Assembly (NCBI RefSeq): GCF_040436345.1
Contig: NC_133235.1
Span: forward strand, 18,004,660-18,068,659
From: Pagrus major
Taxonomy: Eukaryota > Chordata > Actinopteri > Spariformes > Sparidae
Direction of reading: 5' to 3'
DNA length: 64,000 nt
Position 1 is the first letter of the stretch. Each line of letters opens with the position of its first letter. Below, piece by piece: positions 12,553 through 25,600 of this stretch. The translations under genes were made by a program, and so were the position numbers. The notes below the pieces were generated by a model. The model did not search any database. It saw only the letters and a program-made list of their open reading frames with translations, and was not told where the DNA came from.

Positions 12553-15490
12553 GTAAATCGCTCTGTTCATAAGAGTTGCGGCTAAAACCTGACACTTTTA
12601 ACTCTGGTGATGTGATTACTTTTTAATTTTTTTATGTTCCGTTGACATTCAGGATCAACCTGCACCGACAGTTCTTGTCTGTGACTCACTTAAGATAAAT
12701 AAGACATCTGAAAAGGTTCTGAAATCCAGAGTACGAGTTGTTCAGATTTTTTCTGTGAGTCTAATCCTCTATTGAATGCTGTAAACAGATTACTGTGGGG
12801 ATGAATTTACACTCATGAGAAGTGACAGTGTGGTTTTATCAGGAGGATATGTGTCTACCTAAACAACCTATGTGTCATGGGATCATGTGATTTTTGCTGT
12901 TTCACAGGTAGAACAGCAAGTTAGAGGGAGAGTGAAACAGGACTAAACTCCTGCTTGGCTTTCATCTCACATTACTTCAGCAGATTACTGTTGCTGCCTC
13001 CAGAATGCAAGTTTGTTTGCTTCCTGCATATAATCATTCGGTTGGAAATCAGGAATCATTGCTGTTTTATTAGGATTTTATTACTCAATATACGAGCACG
13101 TGTGTGTGAGTCAGCGTCACTGTTGCTCTTACAGAAGGTTAACTTTCATCTGTCCGGCCCTGACTTTACTGTCTTGGTTCACTCTCACGGCTATCATGGT
13201 ATTTTTTTGGCCACTACAGGCAGCTGCTTTCAGTAAGAAAGGTTATAAAAGTAGGGCTGCAACTAACAATTATCTTTTATCGACTAATCTACCGGTTATG
13301 TTCACAATTTATCATTTAGTCAATAAAATGTAAACAACATTTGAAAAACACTCGATCACAATTTTGCCACATATTTTAAGTAATCGGTTAAACATTTCAG
13401 TCGATCTCTAAGCAAAAATGCGAAACGTTGGCTGGTCTCTGCTTTTTAAATTTTAGGATTTGCGGCTTTTCTTTCTCATTCATGATGGTAAATGTTGGTT
13501 GGACAAAAAAGCAATTTGAAGCGGTGTCTTTGGGCTCTGGTCATGAGCATTTTTCACAATTATTGTAATAGCACACAGATTAAATCGATAATGAAAACAA
13601 TAATTAGTTGCAGCTTTATGTCACTGTATCCAGTAGGAGTGTTTCTTTAAGCAGGCTGACACAGTGTGTAGCACTAAAACACGCAGGGTTACAGGAGCCT
13701 TGCTGGAGGCAGCCATGCTGAACGTGTATTGGTAGTACTATGAAGTGTATTGAATAAGACTGCTCACCCAGCAACATATGCTCCTGCATGTTGGTCTAGT
13801 GGAGGAGAGCATCTCCGGGTCATCAGTTCAGAGTGTGATCTGATTGAGCAGACAAGGGATTTCAGAGAATTATGAGGAGGGGTCGCTGCCTGCAGATGAT
13901 GCACAGCTGTGACCCCTGTGGTCGGGTGACGGGCCACCGCTCAGCGTCTCACTCTGGTTCACATAGCTCTGTTTTCATTTTTAAGCTCACACGCGCACAC
14001 AGAGTCTGTATCATGCATTTTAATTTGTTTATGACTGACCCGCACTGGAAATTCAGCAGTGTTTATTCAGCTGCCAAATCCAATCTGCATAGTCTGACTC
14101 ATGGAAAGCCCCGCTGATGCTTTCTCTGCATAAGAATAATGCGAGCTGCATGAATAGCATCAGAATTAACACAGCTGACATTTGGGAAGTAATAGCTGAG
14201 GGTATAGGCATCATCTACTGTGTGGCAGTGAAACATTTCCCCCTCAAGACAGTGTCACAGTCCAGTGACACATCCCCCTCCAGAGAGTGAAGAAAATAAC
14301 GAGTGAGGAGCCAAGAAAAAGGCAAGAGAGCACATACAGATATATTTATATTCAAAGTACAGACATTCAGAGCAATACAGAAAACAGCATTAAGTCAAGA
14401 TGATGCTAATCATAAGTACAAAACAGAATTTGTTAGGTATTAAGTCCTTTTTTATACCGTTCTCGTTTTTTTCTTCCTTTTATATTTGTATTTAGACAAA
14501 ATTCCAGGTGCAAGACGCTGAAAACTTGACTGATTGTAAGAAACTGTTGTCTCTTCTGCAAGCGTAAACCCTCAGCAGTGCAGCCTTCCTGCATAAATAA
14601 ACAGAGTAGAGGTGGAAAAACGCCACACGAGTTTACAGTCGCCCTTGTAACATTTTATTTTACAGCACTCTTATACTTGGATACGTTTCTAAGTATTCTA
14701 ATTATTAGCATAATACAAGTACTGCAGTCTACAAATACATCCAACTCCCTCTACATGGATGCTGCCATTGTTGTATGAAGTGCGGATAGATGGATTTGCT
14801 CCAAGTTTACAAGTACGAATTCCGACTTTGAGTGGCTTTCCACTGAACGTTTTCTACAAGGAAGTCGGACATTTTTGAGATCCTGCTAGTATACTAATTT
14901 TAGATTTCATACTTACCACATTCAGCATATTATTTTAGCTAATTAGCACCTAACACAAAAACAGATGAGGATGATGGGAATGTCTTGAGTTTTGAACGTA
15001 CTTGGTTAAAACCATGAACCAAAGTATTGGGCAAATTAATATTTTGACCTGATGATGGCGCTAGATTAAAAGTCAGAGGATCACCAGTGTTATTACTCAT
15101 CATCCTGAAGCCAACATGTCTGTAACAGTCTCAGTTAGAGTTCAACTCGGCCCACATCTGGACTTTTCAATTGCAAATGCGTCAAGTAGTTTGTCTCTTC
15201 TCATGACTTAAACTGCTATGATTGTGGCTCCTATTGGATTTATCCTGCCATGATATACATTATATTACACACTGCATTACTATAATGTCTCTACATATAA
15301 ACATTATACAGTGAGTGACATATAGATACTCATGTATGTGATCGTCCGCTGACCTTCCCGAGAGTCTCATAGTGCTTTGGGGTTCTTGTGACCTTTAGCT
15401 GCTCCAGTAAATGCAACTGTGTTTGTCTTTTTCATGTCCCTGTGCTGCGGCCAAATATGTCCTGACTCATATGATGTTACAACACAGATG

Positions 15491-15573
<83 letters not shown>

Positions 15574-18500
15574 ATACTCGGGTCACAGCAGCACAATCCA
15601 TGCTCAAGCCCCTAAAATCCAAGGAGATCCTCATGTTATCTCACATCAGTGAACTCATGCCTATAGGGTTTTTAGCAATAAAAGGGAGTAAGTATAGATA
15701 AAAAAAATAAATAAATAGCCTCACTTGCTTTTAGTCCTCTCTTTGCCCCTTAAAATGATTGGAAGTGACCCTGTGTACTGCACTGTACCTCTGAACCAGC
15801 GCCTGCCGCACACAGATCAGGTCGTGGTAATACCACACGCGAGGTCGCTCTAATGCACTTATATAACCACAAATGGCTGCATTGTTGCATGAATATTTAC
15901 ACAACGTCAAAAGAGCTCAGGGTTCAGAGTTGGAAGGATGACTGAGCTCCCCGCTGCTCCGTCATCGACTCCAAGTTCAAGTCATGGATTTAAAAACTCA
16001 AACCTTCATCATCATGTTTGCCGCTTTCCTTGTTCACGGCACTTAAGCATATATTTTCCTATTAGTGTTTCTAAATAATTGTATTTTTTTAAATGCATTT
16101 TTCTCCTAAAAGTGACAGGTTAATCATGTCAACATCTGTGTGCGCGTGTGTGTGTGTTTGCAGAGGGCAGTGCCTACGAGGAGAGTATCTGCAATGAGGG
16201 CAGCGTCTGTGGGAGCGACTCAGCCTTCTACAGACAAACTGAAGGTGCAGACCTCTTTTATCGAGATTACACCCATCCCTGTTTGTACTTCACACTCATT
16301 TTTCTAAAGTGTTTTTTGATAATTCACCTTTGGACACTTGCTCCATTCATGTTTTGGGCGTGACATGAATTAAACCAACACGGAGTGTCGTCTCCCATTC
16401 CCTTTAAGAGCCAGCTGGCTGCTGGACCCTCTTCCCCGCCATTTCACAATCCTCTGTCCCATCAAGAACTCCGATACGAGAAAACACACTGATATTTAAC
16501 TGAGGATGTTTGTAATAATGATGCGTTTACAGTCTTTGTGCTAAGCTGAGCTAAGAATCTGCTGGCTCCATCTTCATATTGAATTAGGCAGATTTGAAAG
16601 TATCTTCTCCTGAAACTCTGAAAATGAGCGTATTTCCAAAAACGTTAAACTCGTCTGTTAAAACTCGCCCTCAGGCAGGGCCTTGAGCTCAAGGTCAAAG
16701 AAAGGTAAAAAAAAAATGCAGTAAGGCCCCTTTCCTTGTCAGAACATGTTAAATCATTTAATCTCCACACAGTGAAGCGTCACCTTTAGGGCCCCAGGGC
16801 AGCAGCGAGTGCTTAATTCCATCTGCACAGGAAAGTTGCTGCAACTGACCTTCTGCGGCAGCATTATCCGGTTCAAGGTTACTCAGGGGTCGTAGTAATC
16901 CTCTCATGAATCCATAAACTCATATTTGTTCCCAGCTGCCATGAATCTAATGCTTTACTGCAGTGGAGAGTTAAACAGTCAGATGATGTTGATGCTCGTT
17001 GTGTTTTCTGCTCTCTCGGTCGCCGCCTCTGTCCCGCTCTGCCCTCACTTCTCCTCACGCTCCCAGTTCACTGCACTAACAGGATAAGTGACTGCAAACA
17101 TGAATGAAAAGCTGCAGCGGCCTGACGGTTACGTCTCTGTCGGTAGTGCCTCGGTAACACGAACGAGACACTGAAAACAGATTAGTAACACACGGCTTGG
17201 AAACGATTTAAACGGAAAAGGATGCAATTACCCTCCTCTGTTAGACATAATTGGAAAGAGTGACTGTTGTTTCTTTGATTTCAGCTCTCTTTGAAGGATC
17301 ATTCAGGTAAAAACAAAACAAGTGATTGTTGTGTTTCTTTGTGTTCAGAGCACAGCATGGCAGAGACACTCACTGTGGCCTTGCGGGTGGCAGAGGAGGC
17401 CATAGACGAGGCCATCTCCAAGGCTGAGTTCGACACCGCCAGTCAGGTTATTTATGTTGTTCACATTTTAGTGATAGTCTGTCATCATGCATTTATTGTT
17501 GGATTGCTTATCTACAAGACACTCCAAAGACACGATTAAAATGAGATCCTCAACTATGACAAAGAGACAAAAACTATTCTAATCTCTGAGTGAAAGAGAC
17601 GCTAAACAGCTAAAAAGACAGATACGACACCCTCGATGACTACATAGACACCCTGAACAACTGAAAAGAGATGCAAAACCATCGCAAAGAGACTCTTTGA
17701 CAGTTATTACAAGGAGACGCTAAATGACTACAGAGAAAAAACACGTGATCTGCTACTGGGTGTCCACACCTTCAGTAAATCCTTCAAATATTTCTGACGG
17801 CAGATCTATCTGTAGGTTAAATCAGAGTGTATATTTCTGGTTCTTCTCCTGTATGTTAGAAAATATCTACTTCTCACTAATCTGTTTAAGTATCCCAAAG
17901 CTTTTGAACGGAGTACAGCAAATATGTATATTTAGAGCGTATGTTGAGAGGAGTAATCAGCTTATAGCGTGTGTGTTTGTGTGTGCGTGGTGCTGAGTAG
18001 CTCTCTTAATTGTGTTTTTTTTTGTTTGTTTGTTTACCAGGAGAAGCAGAATGAGGCGCACTATCTGCGGGAGCACAGAGGAGAGCTCATCGAGGAACTC
18101 GCCAAAACGATTGTGCAAAAAGTACGAAAGAATAATAGATTCATCTGCCTGAGCTGCAAACACTCACTTTGTGCAGTAACAGATGTTTTATAGTGTGTAA
18201 TTAGGCTGATTTAGTGTGTGTGAAAAGCCTCCACAGCTGTTTTGAGACAGGGCGATGTATTCAAATTCAAACCTCCTGCACAAAAACATTAATTTGCTCT
18301 GAATCAGGAAAACAAGATTCTTGTGTTCTGCGTGGGATCAGAACCACTCACAGCACTCATCGTGTCCCTGTCCCTCTCAGATTATTAGCAGGAGGAAGAC
18401 TTTGGCTGAGATGAGGGCAGAATATGACCGGGGCTGGCCACTTGAACACAACGCTGACCTTCATCATGATCATCCTCATCAGTCTGCCTCCAGCTCCCTT

Positions 18501-19624
18501 AAACACCAACCAGGCCTCTGGGTAAAAAGAGAGTCGCATTCACTCACACAACCTGGGAACATTAGCCTACTTCATAACCAAAACCCTGCATCTAATAAAG
18601 CTGATAAATAGCTTACCTGGTAAAGAGCGTGCCTCATACAGGCCACTGAGATAGAGGCCAGGGGATTGAGTCCTCTGTGGGCGGTCAAGAAGTTCTTTAG
18701 ACGTCTGTGATTAAAGTTGAAAAGATGTTTACATCGTAAAAACTTTAATTTTGAACCCTGTAAGGATGCAACGTTGGCAAAGATGTTGAATAGACGTCTT
18801 CTGGATTTGTGTTTGCTCAGATTTGTTTAAACTTCACCTACACCAGCTAAAACAGTAAAATGTTATTTAAACATGAATGAATCAGTCAAATTCTGATATC
18901 GTCCTGTACAAGTGTATCAGTCACAGGGACCATTTCTTCTGCAGAACAAGTACTTTTACTTTATGTACATTCCTCTAGTCCTTTCTATTAAAGGTGACGT
19001 ACTGTATGCTGACCTCTGCTGGCTAAACTGCTCCATAGACTTAATCTAATTGCTGACATCCAGAATGATTGTAGGTCAAACTGGAGCCAGGTGACTGCGA
19101 CACAACAGAGAGGTAGTTATTGTGTTTGTGGTGTGTCTCTCCTCAGAGGTCGCACTCCGCCTTCTCGCTGTTGGACAATGACCCTCCAGGTCTGATACAG
19201 GACTCGCAACAGACGTTGAAGAAGGAAGGAGGAGGGTCGGCCATGTCGACCTGGAAGAGCGTAGACCGGCTCGACAACGCTGGTGAGATCTCGTCGATCA
19301 TTGCTTTGGCTTCTTCATCATCGTTAGTTCAAGATATTGTTGTGTCAGGAATATTTTTTTTTTCCCTTTGCACTTTCCAGATGATTAATTTACCGTCAGC
19401 AGCAAATTCAATAGTTGACTAATTGTTTCAGCTCTAATAGCTTCAATGTAGTGCTACTATATGTTTGATAGTTGAGGTCAAGTTTAAACACAAGCTTATA
19501 TTATATTAAAAATCACTGTCAGCTCATACCTGCCTCCTCTGTGTTTTTGTTTGTTGCCGCATGTGTAATTGTACTTTGCGTGGTATGCTTGTTTGGCATA
19601 TGGTCTCTGCTTGCCTGCATGATA

Positions 19625-19664
<40 letters not shown>

Positions 19665-22600
19665 TGTCCTCAGTGCTGAAGAGCCCAGATGGTAACTGGA
19701 TTGCCCTGCAGAGCACCCAGCTGTCACGTCCCAGCCTGCTGACCAAGAGGAAGAGCCTGGTCTACAGTGCCTTGGAGAGGGAGTCCGGCGTGGTGTCTGC
19801 CTACGAAGGCATGGGCTCCGACAACGAAACCAAACCAGAGCCTGACAGCTCCTGGGGCGCCGCCCTCCAGGAGATCCACAGGAAGATGACGGACTCGTAC
19901 TTCAACCCGCAGGACATCAAAAACAGGACCCCGTCCCCGCTGATGGGCCACCAAGGCAGCGGAGACGAGCTGTTTTCAGACTCTGAGGGGAACTGGAAGT
20001 TTCATAAACCTCTGCTGGCTCTTTTGAAGAGGAAGGTGCCTGCCGAGATCAGGCGACCTTCATCGTCCTGCAGGACCAGCATCATCGATTTGAACTTTAA
20101 CGAGGAGGGAGCGAGAGAGGGAGAGGATGGAGAGGTGACTGCAGAGCCGGAAGTGAGAAAAGTCAGGAGGTCACGAAAGAAACGGAAGAGTAAAAAAGAG
20201 TCAGCAGCTTCTTCTGTGCTGGTGAGAAATAAATTAATCTACAAGCTGGTGAGATGAAAAGAGGGTTGAACAATTTAGTCAAATACTCAAAATCGCAATA
20301 TGGCTGAGTGCAGGAGCTGCAATATTTTATCATTACTAGGCTTTGTGGTGCGACTACGGAAGAGTATTAGGGCCAGGAGTGAGGAAAAAAAAAAGAGGAC
20401 GTTTTTTTCCCATTATGCACAGAAAAAAGTTGTAATGTCGACATTTCAAGATTAGAGTCAACCTTGTGAGACTACTTCAAACAGCGCATGTGATTGCCTC
20501 AACAAAACGCCTTGTGTAGATGAAGTGGTGAAACTGTACTTCAGAATAGGCTTAAGTAAGAAAGAAATGATTTCTCTTTTAGCTCATAAACACAGTGTAG
20601 TTCTGAGTATTAGGACTTTGAAGAGATTGTGCCGAAAACTGCATCTGTTCAGAAGGAAAAAACACACAAACCTCCTAGCCGTAGGGCAGCTCGCATAGCT
20701 GTCAGTCGCTCCACTAACTGGATTTGATGGACCAGAAGAGCTGACTTCATTCTCAACACTTTTTTCTTTAAAATGCATAATGAAAAACAAAACTTCCTCC
20801 TCTCATTGTTTTTTCTCACCCCTGACCCTGATACTCTTCCGTATGCGACAGAGATGACACGGCCCACAAATCATATCCTCCAGATGTGAGGGAACAGGCT
20901 TGTTTGGTAAAGACCCGAGCAAATATCACATCAAGAGTTTTCTCTTTTTTAGTAGAAATATATTACAATAATTACCATTCCCACTAAAACCATGATTTAT
21001 ATTGCAACTGCAATATCTGTCAAAATAGTCTCAATATGAGTTTGAGTTGAGATGAAATGAGATCTCTCAATGATGCACAGCAGACGTAGCCAAGTAGGCT
21101 TTATATAGCCATGTGAAACTGCCGATTCTGCTTTAACTTATCCGTAAAAGTAAAGAATAAAAAAAAAAAAAAAGTCTGGAGGACATTTTTTACAGTGCAC
21201 ACAACAACAGCACAGTAGAGCTGTTAAAATAGGAATGAAGAACAGAGATTACAGCAAAAATATATGAAAATATGAAAAAAAAATCCTTTAAAGCTGAATG
21301 AAATAATCGATCATGTTCGAAAATGTGCTGCTTTTCTGTGTTTTTATCATTTAAAATTAATTAATTTAAGTTGGTTGGGCTACATGAGACATTTGAAAGA
21401 CATTTTTTCCACTTGTGTTTTGTTTTGTTTGTTTTTTGTTTACATTCTTTTAGACGAATGAATACTGTGCGTGTTTTTAAAATCTTTCATTCCCTGTATT
21501 CACAGGATTACTGTACAAATGACGACCACTCCCAACATACTTCCGATGCTGTGACCCCTGACACTCTGACCTCTGGAGCCACGACCCCTGAACCTTTGGA
21601 CATTGAGAATGACATCACAGCACACGGAGCCAATCAGACGGACGAGGAGCTGTCGTTGAAACATCCAGCAGGCCGAGGGTCTGACTTCTCCACCGGGGGA
21701 GAAGAAGAAGTCGTCGATGGAGAGAGAGATGATGAAAGTGATGGACAGATGGAGGAAGAGAGACGGGGAAGCGAGGACAGAGATGAGGAAGATGAGAGGC
21801 TGTGGAGGATGGATGTCGACTTGGATGAAGAAAGAACAGAGGATGAGGAGGAAGTCGATGATGAAGAGATGAAATCCAGATTATACAAGCTCGTCGCGCA
21901 GTCCAGACTCACGTACTTCACCACTACTGACGACGACTTAGACAGAGTCAGCCAGAGTGAGGGAGAATTGGAGGGAGACAGGGATGAAGATGTGGAGGAG
22001 CAGAAGGAGGACGAGGCAGATGGACTCACTTTTAAAATCTGTCAGCTGGAAAAAGAAGTGAGAGCGAACCAGTTCTCCTCCACCGAGGATGAGCTGGACA
22101 GAGTCGGCGTCGTGGAGGAGGAGGATGGGAGGAACGAGGAGCTGGCGGTGAAAGTGTGCAGATTGGCGAAAGAAATCAACGCCACTCAGTTCTCCTCCAC
22201 GGAGGATGAGTTAGACAGAGCAGGGAGAGGTGAAGAAGAGGAGGAGGAGGCGATAGACGAAGCGACGCTGTGGAAACTGCAGGCGGAAAAAGCCATTCAG
22301 GCCGCTCAACTGCGCGATCTGTCCAGTTTAGTCGGCGCTTCTCAGTTTTCCTCCACCGAGGACGAGCTGGACAGAGTTGGAGAGAACGAGGAAGTTAATG
22401 ACGGAGGAGCCGATAGCCGTTTGTGGGACGAGGCAGCGGGTCAGGGTCTGAATCAGAGGAGGAGAGAATCGTTGGGAGATTTGGATGTGAATATGTTTGA
22501 TCTGAGGGATGAAACTGAGGAAAGAGAGAAGGAGAGCAGTGAGGGAAAAAAAAGACTTGATAAGGTTTTTGATGGTCAGACAAAAGACGTCCAACAAGAT

Positions 22601-25600
22601 AAAACAGAGGTGGAGGAAGAGAAAGATTGCAAGGAGGAGAGAGTAACAGAGGTTGAGGATGAGGAAGAACAAGATTTGAAAGAGTCAGAGGAAAGACAAG
22701 AAATTGAAGCAGAGAGAGCGGAGGAGCTGACAAAAGAGAATCAGCCAGAGGCGAAGTGGCCGGACAACGATGACGGAGAAGAGAGACAGGTCATAGACGC
22801 AGAGAGCGATGAGGAAGATGAAGAATTCGACAGAATAATCAGCAGCATGTTGATGATGACCTTGGAGGACATGCAAGGAGAGACATTAGTAGGTGAAGCT
22901 GCAGAAAATGGGAGAACGCAAAGAGAAACAGAGGAAGAAGAGACAGAAGAGAGTGTAAGAGCAGGGAGAGAAAGTGGATTTGAGGACAACGATGTTCGCA
23001 CAAATGCATCAGAGGAGACAGGAAGTGCAGAAGAGCCTCAAAGTCGAGGCGACAACGTGACGCCAGAGTCGGCTGTAGAAGAAAGACCAGGAGGAAGCGT
23101 GGCCGAGGAAGTTGAAGCAGATATTTCAAGTGAAAAGGAGAGTCGAGATGAAAATGAGCAGCAGGAAAAAGACACAGACACGCAGGAGGAAAGCAAATTA
23201 GCGAAAGAAACACCTTTTATGACGGAGACACGTGAGGCCAAACAGACATGTGGTGATGAAGAACAAGAGGACAGAGGAGGAAAAGTCCTGATGGAGACAC
23301 AGGGAGACGGAGCAGAGGGAGGCTGTGAAAGAAAAGAAACCGATGAAAGACTCGAGGAAGCCAAAGAAGAAGATGCAGACGACATGGAGCAGAGCAGCAC
23401 ATCGTCTCTTCAGGAGGGTTTACTGTCACCAGAGGAGATTCAAATTGTAAGCAGTGAAGCGTAGAACAGATACAGACACGCAACATTTTTTGTTTGTACT
23501 TTGAGCCTCATTAATGCTTATTTTTCACTGGATTGGGTTCAAATGTGTCTTGAACATCCGAGAAACCCTTCGGATAATTTGCAACACGTATCAGTTTAAA
23601 TAACATTTGCAGAATGTTTACAGTAATCACAATATTATCACAGTAATAACAATAAATCATTTCATTTTCTTGAAATGTCTTAAAGAAGTGAATGTGTTGA
23701 TATATTCATTGCATATGTATTTAAAAAATTCAAACATTTTATATTTCTCACTTAAATGGCTCATTGTTCATACTCTTCATTGGCCGTATTATCACATGTA
23801 GTGCTTTTATTTAATAAGTTTACCGTAACTCTGCTTATTAACTTCTCTTTGCAAAGTAACTAACTCCTGAACAGCTGACTCTCTGCTTGATGCTGACTCC
23901 CTCCTCCTGTCTGTCCTGTGTTTTCTTCTCGTCTTCGTGTGCTGTAGGGTAGTGACCTGGAGCTTTACAAAACATTAGAGTATATATCCACTCTGCTGGA
24001 GCAGGTGAGAGCTTCTAGCGTGGCGATGATTTCTGATTTATTTCCACCTCTTCACTCACTTTCTCTTCTCTCCTTGCTCGTGTGTTTTTCGAGCGTGCAT
24101 TTCATTTCATCATTTTATTTTCAGTATGTAGTTTTTAATATCTATTTTGTTCAATACGTTTTTGCTTGGATTTGTGTGGCTCACCTTCCTATTTCATGTG
24201 ACAAAATTTCATTAACATGAATTTGCCGAAGAGCGTTAGTGCACACATAAAAATGGTCAGATTAGACTATTATTACACTGCACAATTCCTGTTTACATTA
24301 CAATGATTTCAATCAGTGTGTGTGTGTGGGTGTGTTTCAGAGGTACTCGGCGGTGTCTCTACGCAGCATCACCACTGAGGTTCTGAAGGTGCTGAATGCC
24401 ACCGAGCAGCTGCTGCAGGGAGTGGAGGGAGGAGACGAGCCCCGACTGTCCACCACCTCCACCCTGCCTCCCAACACAGACCCCAAGAAACTGGACCAAC
24501 ACTTCTCCAGACTGGAGGAGAACGTGAGCTGCATTACTGCATGTGGCACTGTTTAATGAAGCTGCTTACTTGCAGACTAGATGGTGCTCGTCACTCATTT
24601 CAGCTGTGCAGTAATAATATACTGCAGATCGGCTCATTTTAAACTTATATTTGCATCACTGTCTCCAAGGAGCACAGAGACAGGACAGACACCATATGTA
24701 CAGTTAAAAAAAACTTAAATATGTTTCCAAATATAGACGGTTTTATAAACACTTTCCCTTCTACTCTAATTCAGCTGTATCCTCTGTAAAAGGTCGCCTA
24801 AAGGTTAGAGAAGAGTGGAGACGTGGTCGGCAGGTTTTTTACTCAGAGTTTAGAAGTGGCTCAGGGAAGTTAAAGGGTAAAACAAGAGTAAAGGTGCACT
24901 TAGAGATGACTTCCCTTTAACATTAAGGCATAAAAAAGGTTCAAGTTTAATAATTGCAATTAGTCCAAAATACCAATGTTGATGTTAATCCTGTGTTGAA
25001 CCGGATGCTGCAGGTGTACGTAGCAGCTGGCACGGTGTACAGTCTGGAGTCGGAGCTGAGTGACCTGGAGGAATGTGCCAGGGGCATCTGCAGCGGCACG
25101 TCTGATATGGAGCTGTCCTTCCTGGAGGAGCAGGTCGCATCAGCAGCTGCTAAAGTTCAACAGTCTGAGCTACAGGTGAGTCGAAGCCAACTATGAACCC
25201 ATTTTAAAGCTGGAAATAGCATATTAAGGATTAATTAAGTGTCTGGTTTGCGAGCTGTGTGATGAGTTCATAAAGAGGCCTGGTGTTTAAAAACACGCCA
25301 CAGATGGCCTTACTGAGGCACTGAAATCAAAGGTCAAAGATTAAAAAGGCAGGTACAGAACCAGTGTGACATTAAACAACATGTACTGCATCACTTCCCT
25401 GTGATTCTGCTTTAGATTTGTGACATCTCAGCCAGAATTGCTGCTTTGAAGAGTGCAGGCCTCGATGTGGACACACAGTCACGTGTCAGTAAGACCAGGA
25501 CGATTCCAGTTATGGTGCCGTATCACTTCACATTAATACACATATTATCAGTACAACTACCAGAACATAAAGTCAAACATACAGAAGCCCAGAGGGGCAA

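Larger units (their letters stand above)
12553..16163 (+). other. myrip intron 3, no gene seen
   Basis: Contains one member of the AGGGCTGCAACTAA family (13253-13617) and a CA microsatellite (15494-15571). No other supported feature. Confidence 0.65.

Noticed and set aside
21634..23486. Long minus-strand Ser/Leu-rich open frames opposite myrip exon 10
   Set aside because: They are mirror frames of the GAG/GAA-rich acidic exon and do not connect to splice sites or known families.
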